From the NCBI GenBank assembly GCA_003024785.1, contig PUQB01000237.1, positions 124,001-188,000 of the forward strand: 64,000 nt of DNA. The letters are read 5' to 3'. The position numbers were made by a program, and so were the translations under genes. The stretch comes from Selaginella tamariscina. Lineage: Eukaryota > Streptophyta > Lycopodiopsida > Selaginellales > Selaginellaceae. Numbering within the stretch: the stretch's first letter is position 1; each line of letters starts with the position of its first letter. Under the pieces are notes generated by a model. That model worked only from the letters and a program-made list of their open reading frames with translations, was not told where the DNA came from and made no database searches. Below, one piece after another: positions 57,463 to 64,000 of the stretch.

Positions 57463-60400
57463 TTATCCTCCCCTCTGCGGCTGTGTAGATGGTGATGGAT
57501 CTGATGGTCCTGGATCCGTGTGAGTGGGCCATCTAAGGTATGACCAAATGTACGAGTCTCGAACGACAAACCGTTTCATTCGAACCACGTGAACTATCTC
57601 AACCTCATGAGATCCCACCAACTGTACTTGATATACCTGAGGACCAACCTTTCGGAGTACTCGGTAGGGACCAAGCCACTTATGTAATAAACCAGTTGCA
57701 AGCCCAGGTGCAGTCAGCTTGGGAAAACGTACCAGGACTAAGTCACCGTCAGCAAAATCTGGTGGAATTTGATGTCGTGCATTGTAAGAAGATTGCTGCT
57801 GCATTTGAGCTCGACCAAGATGTTCAGCAGACTCTGCACGCAGAAGAGGCAAAACAGCATCCAAATGTCGAGCCCACATCTTTGCATCCTCGGCACGTGG
57901 CAGATTCGATGATAACCCCAATTCACTAGGCAACTTAGGATCATATCCATACAATGCCTTGAATGGAGAGATACCAATCGAACTCTGAATGCCTGTTACA
58001 TAAGCAAATCTCAAACATCGCAAATACCAATCCCAGTCCGTGTGATTGAAGTTCACATACTTCGAGATCATACCCTTGAAGGTCCGATTCAATCGCTCCA
58101 CCAAACCATCAGTTTGTGGATGATACGGAGAGGCAAATGAATGTTTTACCCCTAACCTCTCACACAACACTCGGAATACCTCTGCAATGAAAGCGGGGCC
58201 ATTGTCTGATAACATCCGCTCTGGACAAGAATGCTGCAAAACCACATTATCGAACAGAAAAAAGCTGTTGACATGGCAGTTGCATCCGGAAGAGCACCAA
58301 CCTCCACCCATCGAGTTAAATAATCATACAACAATGATGTACTGGTTACCTTGAGAAGAACGTGGAAAAGGTCCCATTAAATCCACTGCAATTAACTCAA
58401 AAGGGCGAGAGACATTGATGGATTCCAACACCCCATGGCCCGAGTCGTAGAGGAATTCCGAGTTTGACAAGTGGGACAGCTTTGAATATACCTGATCACA
58501 TCACCACGCATGCTGGCCAATAAAATGATCGCGCAGCTTCTCCAACACTCGTTGGTGACCAAGATGACCTCCAACAATAGGTGAATCATGATATGCTCGA
58601 AGAAGGTGTGGAACATATGTAGAGGGTACAGCCAAACGCCATCTGTCCTCTGGATTTGTCCCAATAAAATACAATAAACCATCCTGAAGTCGAAACTGAG
58701 CATGATATTGTCGAAACCGAGGTTCGGAAGACGGATTGCAAACGCATCGCGTAATTGCCTCGTCCATGGTTCATGTTTTTGAGCATCCTGCCACTGTTCC
58801 AAGGATGGTAAGTCGGCATCGAATACCTGAGGGGCTTGTATCAAACCGAATGCTGCAGCTACTGCATGAGCAGGCAAAGTGGAATCGGAGAGGGGTGCTC
58901 GAGAAAGTGCATCCGCATCCACCATTGTTCGCCCAGGCCTGTGCACCACCTTAAAGTTATATACCTGGAGACGTAATGCCCATCTGGCTACGCGACCCAC
59001 TAAATTCTTCCGTTTTAATAAGGAAGTGACAGCAGCATGATCACACTCCAAAAGTGTTTCACTCCCATGTAAGTAGGCATGAAGTCGTTCAAAACCCCAA
59101 ACAGCAGCAAGGCATTCTTTTTCAGTAGTGGAATAATTCCGCTCAGCCGGCGTGAGTACTCGACTAATGTAAGCCACCGGGTGTCGAATTGAAGAATCCA
59201 CAGCATCAGTTTGCATCAATACACCACCAATACCAACATCTGAGGCATCTACTCGTAAAATGAACGGACGAGTAAAATCTGGGTATTGAAGCAATGGTGG
59301 AGTTGTCAGGAACTCTTTTAACTGGTCAAATGCCTGCTGACACCTGCGAGTCCACCTGAAAGATACCTGTGGACGAACTAACTCCCGAAGAGGGGCAGTT
59401 CGATCAGTGAGATGATCGATGAATCGACCCAAGTACTGCACCGTGCCCAAGAAACGCTGGACTTCCTGTACTGTACGGGACGAGGGAACTCTCGAACAGC
59501 TCGCAACTTCATTGGATCCACCTGTAAACCCTCTCGAGATATACGGTAACCCAAGTAAGTGGTGTCGGTCGAACCAAACACACACTTTTCAAGTTTCAAC
59601 TTCAGGCCAACTTCTCGAAATCGATCAAGAACGCGCCGTACATCACGAATGTGATCCTCCCAAGAACCAGACCCATGAATGAGCACATCGTCGATAAAAT
59701 CGGCAGTGATATCAGGCATATCGGAAAGAAGCTCATCCATCATGCGTTGAAAGGTGGCAGGAGCTGAAGTCAATCCAAAAGGCATGACCAAAAACTCGTA
59801 AAGACCAAATGGTGTCCGGAAGGCCGTTTTTGGAATATCCTCCTCAGCCATAGGAACCTGCCAATATCCTGATGCCAAATCCAACTTAGTAAACCATCGA
59901 CTCTGACCCAAACGATCTAATAGATCGGCAGAGTTCGGAAGTGGATAGACATCTTTGATGGTAACATCGTTAAGAGGTCGGTAATCCACACAAAATCGGA
60001 GAGATCCATCAGGCTTGGGAACCAAATGAGGTTCACATGCCCATGGACTCCGTGACGGACGACACACTCGTTTACCAATCATATCAGTAACAGCTGTTCG
60101 CATGGCTGATAACTCCTTTGGTGACCTGCGTCGAACCGGGACTTTGAAAGGCTTTGCATTGCCGGTGGGTATACAGTGTCGAGTCTTCACACGTGCACCT
60201 TGGGACAGATCAAATTTGAACAAACTTGCATACTGTTTCTTAAGTTGTTCGATGCAGTGTGCTCGACACTCAGGTGACGGATCCGGCATTTGAACCTGTT
60301 GAGATGAACACCACCCCAAGACCGGAATCAAAGGAGCTGTATGCGTGATACAAACAGCAACAAACTTCTCTGGACGTAAAGGAACAGACTGCAAAGACAC

Positions 60401-60724
60401 AGACTCCAAGCGTAATACAGGAGGAGAGAGTGAAAAATCACATGTACCTTTCGACTGCTTTAACCAATCACATCCCAGAATGATGTCAAAGACCTGGGAA
60501 GGGACAACCCTAAGAGACCCAGAGGGAAACTTACAGTTGGCACCCATAACCAGCGTAGTCGAAGTGGTGTACTGTGATACTGCACGAGACTGCCCATTAC
60601 CATATAAAATGTGCAAGACCTTATCTGCTCGTCTCAAGGGTAATGAGCACCAATGTGCCAGAGAAGTATGCAAGTTGTAACTAAAATGGGCATGGCTATA
60701 GTCCCATTTCCTAATAATTAGCAT
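57463..60724 (-). mobile_element. Ty3/gypsy retrotransposon polyprotein, 5' truncated
   Basis: Order on the minus strand is protease remnant, reverse transcriptase, RNase H, integrase, which is the Ty3/gypsy arrangement. Visible motifs: VPKPDGSLRFCVDYRPLND, FGLTSAPATFQRMMDE and FIDDVLIHG in reverse transcriptase; FILRVDASDVGIGGVL and VHRPGRTMVDADALSR in RNase H; a HHCC integrase finger (SPIVGGHLGHQ ... SCPTCQTRN) and SDNGPAFIAEVF with HPQTDGLVERLNRT in the integrase core. Three frames are needed because of small indels. No gag or 5' LTR was found; the coding sequence stops near 60724 at AT-rich DNA. It is a decayed copy inserted upstream of the LRR kinase. Confidence 0.9.
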
Positions 60725-61176
60725 TTTAGCTATTTAATTAGCATTTTCTAATATTAAAGGAATATTCTTTAGAATATATGTTTGAAAAAGAATATTCTTT
60801 AGAATATTCTATTTTGTATTTTACCCTTTAATAAATTATAGCATTCATTGAACAAAAATTAATAACATTATAAATAGAAGGTATTAAATTATATAATATA
60901 TTGCCTAATATAACAATTAAGGAAGAGCATAAGAGTACATTATATAAATATTGATGTTGTTATTAAAATATTAATATTTAAATATAACATTATTAATTAA
61001 AAATTTGTAGTAGTAATAATATATATATAAAATCCTATAATAATATAGTCAATCTTCCATATCATTTTTTAAATTTATATAGTTAAGTATACAATTTGGT
61101 ACTATTATTAAAGAGTTTATAATAATTATGAATATTAAATATATGATATTTTATAATTTTGTAATTGCTTTAAGCT
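60725..61176. other. AT-rich spacer with GAATATTCT palindromes
   Basis: No gene. 60757-60812 has AGAATATTCT-type palindromes like those in the Mutator-like terminal repeats (GAATATTCTTTAGAATATTC). It may be a fragment of a related element end. Confidence 0.35.
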
Positions 61177-64000
61177 TCAGAAAAACATACATTCCCTTGC
61201 AGTTTTGTTAATCGTGACTTTATCAACGCTTCTTGACATCCACCCATATCGAATGGATTTAACATTTATAAAACATGCTGGGTCTTTTTGATTGGGAGAC
61301 CATGTTTTCTCTAGGCATCCATTATATCTTTCGCTCTCCTTCTCGTGTCGCCTTTTTTGTGGTTTGAACCATGCAACCTTAACAATACTATTTTTTGTGA
61401 TTACTTCAGGTGTGTCGATAATTTGACCCATCCAAATAGGCTGATTATATGACGCATCTGGAGTAATGAGAACCATCATTAGTTTTTGAAGATCCTTGCA
61501 GCAATCAAAGTATGCTTTAGGTTTTTGGTTCCTTTGTCCAACAAAGTGTGGGGTTTGCACTTCCACATCACTACTGGCTTCTATGTCGTCTATGCTCAGT
61601 GATGTCATTTCAATCTCCTCTCGCCACCTTGTTTTAGGCCAGAAAGGGTGTTGCAATTCTGTACTTGTGACAGTAGGCCCTTCCAACTCTCGAACAACAG
61701 TCTCCCAATAGTTGACCACATGCTTATATAGTTCTGAGTAACCAGTTGCCTTATCAGAATTCTTTGGCATCGATTTTTGAACCCATGCCACATATTTTTT
61801 GATGCCATCAATAATAACCTCTTGTTCCTTGAGCTGGGCACTCAATGGAATAGGGTCTGGTTGTCCTTCTGGGAGAAGTGGCTTTCCATCCTCTCCACTT
61901 TTGAAGAGCATTAAGCCCTCTTTCGGTAACCACTCCTGCTCTGATGGCCGTAACTTGTACTGCATAATAGGTATACCATCTCGTATGGAGAAAAAGAATT
62001 GTAGCGGCACAAGGTGACCAACTAAAGAATCACTCCCTTCTTTTATATACTCCTTGAGAAATTTTTTGAAGTCTGGCACCTCAGTCACAAGCAAAGCACA
62101 ACTTTTTTTGGAGATGCAATTTTCAAAAAGATTCATCATATGCGGTAAGGTAAGTGCACTTGTCCTTTTTGTAGAGTTGGAGACCTTGCTGAAGAACGCA
62201 TCAATATCTTCATGAGTGTGACCAACCATAAGGAAACTGAGCGTGATTGTTTCAAACACACCTTTGGCAACAAGCATTGACAAGTATGCTAGCACATATC
62301 TAGAAAATAAAAGTAAGTATGAGCTTGAGAAACCCTTAAGTAAAATGATTTACCTATTTTTGTTTCGCCTGCACAATTATCCATCTGTAAAAGCAAATGA
62401 CGAGGAAGCTTATTTGATGTTGAGGACACATGTACACTATTTGAGCTAGATCCCTCCACTGAACCTGAACTCTCAACAGGGCCATCTGTTTTTTGTGCAG
62501 GTTGTGACAATGCCTCTCATATTCCCAAGTAGCCTCAAGTGCAGACGTGTTCATGAGAGCATTATGTAAAGGTTGAAGGTGTTGTTTCTTCACTTTGAGA
62601 TCACTGATAGGACTTGTCTGTGAGTGGGCTTCAAGGTTTCTGAAACACATGGCTAACGACCCAATAGTGAAATTGGAGTCGCTAGACCAATGTGGAAGTG
62701 AAAAGTGTCCATATGACTCACAACCGTGTCCATGTGTTAGCACACCTGTCAATGAAATCGGAAGTTTCATGACATTTCCAAGGCACTTTGGTGTTGCAAA
62801 GAGCTTTGGAATGCTGGTCTTTGAATGATCCATCTTGTCATGGATCAAGCACAGGTACTCTGATGGGCGTGACACAGAAAGCATGCGGTGTGCATAGTAC
62901 TGAGACCGGCAAGTTTGTTGTGCAATCATGTGGGCCTCCATCTTCCTTTGAATGGTAGTGATCTCCACCAAGGTTTTTGCACAAGCCTCTGCAGCCTTCA
63001 ATGATGTACAAGTGTCACACTTAGAAAAGCTAGAGTGTTTTGCAATCTCCACATCCTTAAAATGAGTATTCCATATGTTGTTGAAGGTACCAGTGCAGAT
63101 TGCTTGGAGCCCCATCAAACTGAGGCACTTGTTCACATGTTCACACAGTTTCAATTGAGTGTAGATTGAAGGTAAAACCTTGAGATTTTCCCTGACCCCT
63201 GCATTTGTGGTTCGGCATTTGTGAGGCATCCTGTCTGCATTTGCTTCCACAAAAGCCTTGAGTATCTCTATGGCTGCCATGATGTGAGAGCGGGTTTTGA
63301 CCAAGCCAGTGTTCCCATGAACTGAGGTTCGCGCTCCATCTAGCCACTCATCCCTCCGACGGTAGAACGTGGTCTTTGGGATCCCGTATATACTGTACCA
63401 AGCTTTGAAGCAGATGGCCACCTTATTAAATACCATGGATGTACTCTGATAACCTGTGTCCGAGGCCATTCCATCAATACACCCAGTTAGTGCAGCATAT
63501 ACAAACTCATGCCTTTGCTTTTGGGTGAGCATACGAAAGACATGTCTACATTGGGTAATTTCATTCCGGTCTGCCATCTGACAACACTTCTTCTTGCAAC
63601 AGTCAATCGTGGAAATGCTCGTAACACTTTCGGAAGATGTAGGATCCATCTTTACCCTCTTGCTGAAACTTGCAGGGGAAGATCTACAACCCATGAATCG
63701 CCTTTTTCTTACAATAGGACCAATGCAAGGAACCTCTTCAAATATGAGTTGTTCTTCCGGGTTGTTATTATTGAAATCCAACCCAGAATATGTTGAACCA
63801 TCTTGCCGTCTTAATTCAGATGTTCGCCACCTCACGAGGGATCCAGGATACAATGTGCCATTAGGTGAAACCTCTGTCACAACTACACCCACGAAGTCGG
63901 ACCCTAGTTTCTCTTCTGACACTGCTTCCATTGGATTTATAGCTGTGATGATGCCTCTTCCGACTTCAATCTCACGAAGAAAGAGAATCACCTCATCCAT
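61177..64000 (-). CDS. DDE-type transposase-like protein (HTHEDID family), partial
   Basis: Reads from the right window edge to a stop at 61177; the true start may lie outside. The N-terminal part has a VGVVVTEVSPNGTLYPGSLV region, a Cys cluster (DCCKKKCC), then an IPKTTFYRRRDEWL putative DNA-binding part. A SKCDTC finger and IHDKMDHSKTSIP follow (likely first acidic residue). LLLQMDNCAGETK (second) precedes a 54-bp intron (62300-62353), and VAKGVFETITLSFLMVGHTHEDIDAFFS comes after it. I recognise the DNCAGE...GHTHEDID signature from a widespread family of eukaryotic transposon proteins (DUF7869-like), probably RNase-H-fold. Two single-base breaks occur, near 62520 and in an A-run at the intron junction (62354). 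No terminal repeats were identified. About 900 residues. Confidence 0.65.

Overview
The window is nuclear DNA of a land plant. Evidence: plant-type cryptochrome, nuclear-encoded chloroplast ATP synthase delta, an intronless PLS-type PPR protein, HDC1/Rxt3, MATE carriers, an LRR receptor kinase with a non-RD kinase domain, and plant-style LTR retrotransposons. The very short introns (often 50-110 bp), the style of the PPR repeats and an Hv1 proton channel gene suggest a seed-free plant. A lycophyte such as Selaginella or Isoetes is my best guess, but the species is not shown by the sequence.

Layout. 1-8.3 kb is AT-rich and gene-free; it holds a solo long LTR (1.8-3.4 kb) and a foldback-like pair of inverted repeat arrays (5.0-6.8 kb). 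8.8-29.5 kb is a gene island: Hv1 (-), cryptochrome (+), ATPD (-), PRMT4/CARM1 (-), a small secreted 8-cysteine protein (+), two tandem MATE genes (+), a PPR gene (-) and HDC1 (+). The MATE pair arose by a segmental duplication that left a copy of the PPR 3' end between the two MATE genes. 29.5-42.4 kb is retrotransposon debris, mainly nested copies of one long LTR (about 1.7 kb). 42.4-45.0 kb holds a broken cyclic-nucleotide-gated channel 5' end and a chloroplast J-domain/ferredoxin protein with frame breaks.

45.81-53.94 kb is the most unusual part: an 8.1-kb Mutator-like DNA transposon with a perfect 10-bp target duplication. It carries two genes transcribed outward from its centre. Rightward is a transposase ending in four near-identical tandem SWIM-finger units. 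Leftward is a large protein with an AT-hook-like tract, a ParB/Srx-like domain and a Rossmann methyltransferase-like domain. Between them lies an array of 16-bp palindromes whose half-sites recur near the element ends. Palindromic heat-shock-element-like sequences lie in both terminal regions.

54.1-57.1 kb is an LRR receptor kinase (-). 57.3-60.7 kb is a 5'-truncated Ty3/gypsy element (-). 61.2-64.0 kb is a further transposase-like gene (-) that runs to or past the window edge.

Many reading frames (Hv1, cryptochrome, MATE-A, J-ferredoxin, ParB-methyltransferase, LRR kinase, last transposase) are broken by single-base indels, several of them in G or A runs. Other genes (ATPD, PRMT4, MATE-B, PPR, HDC1) are perfectly open. 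Consensus errors in the assembly are at least as likely as real pseudogenes. All exon boundaries given here were read by eye from GT-AG signals and frame continuity.
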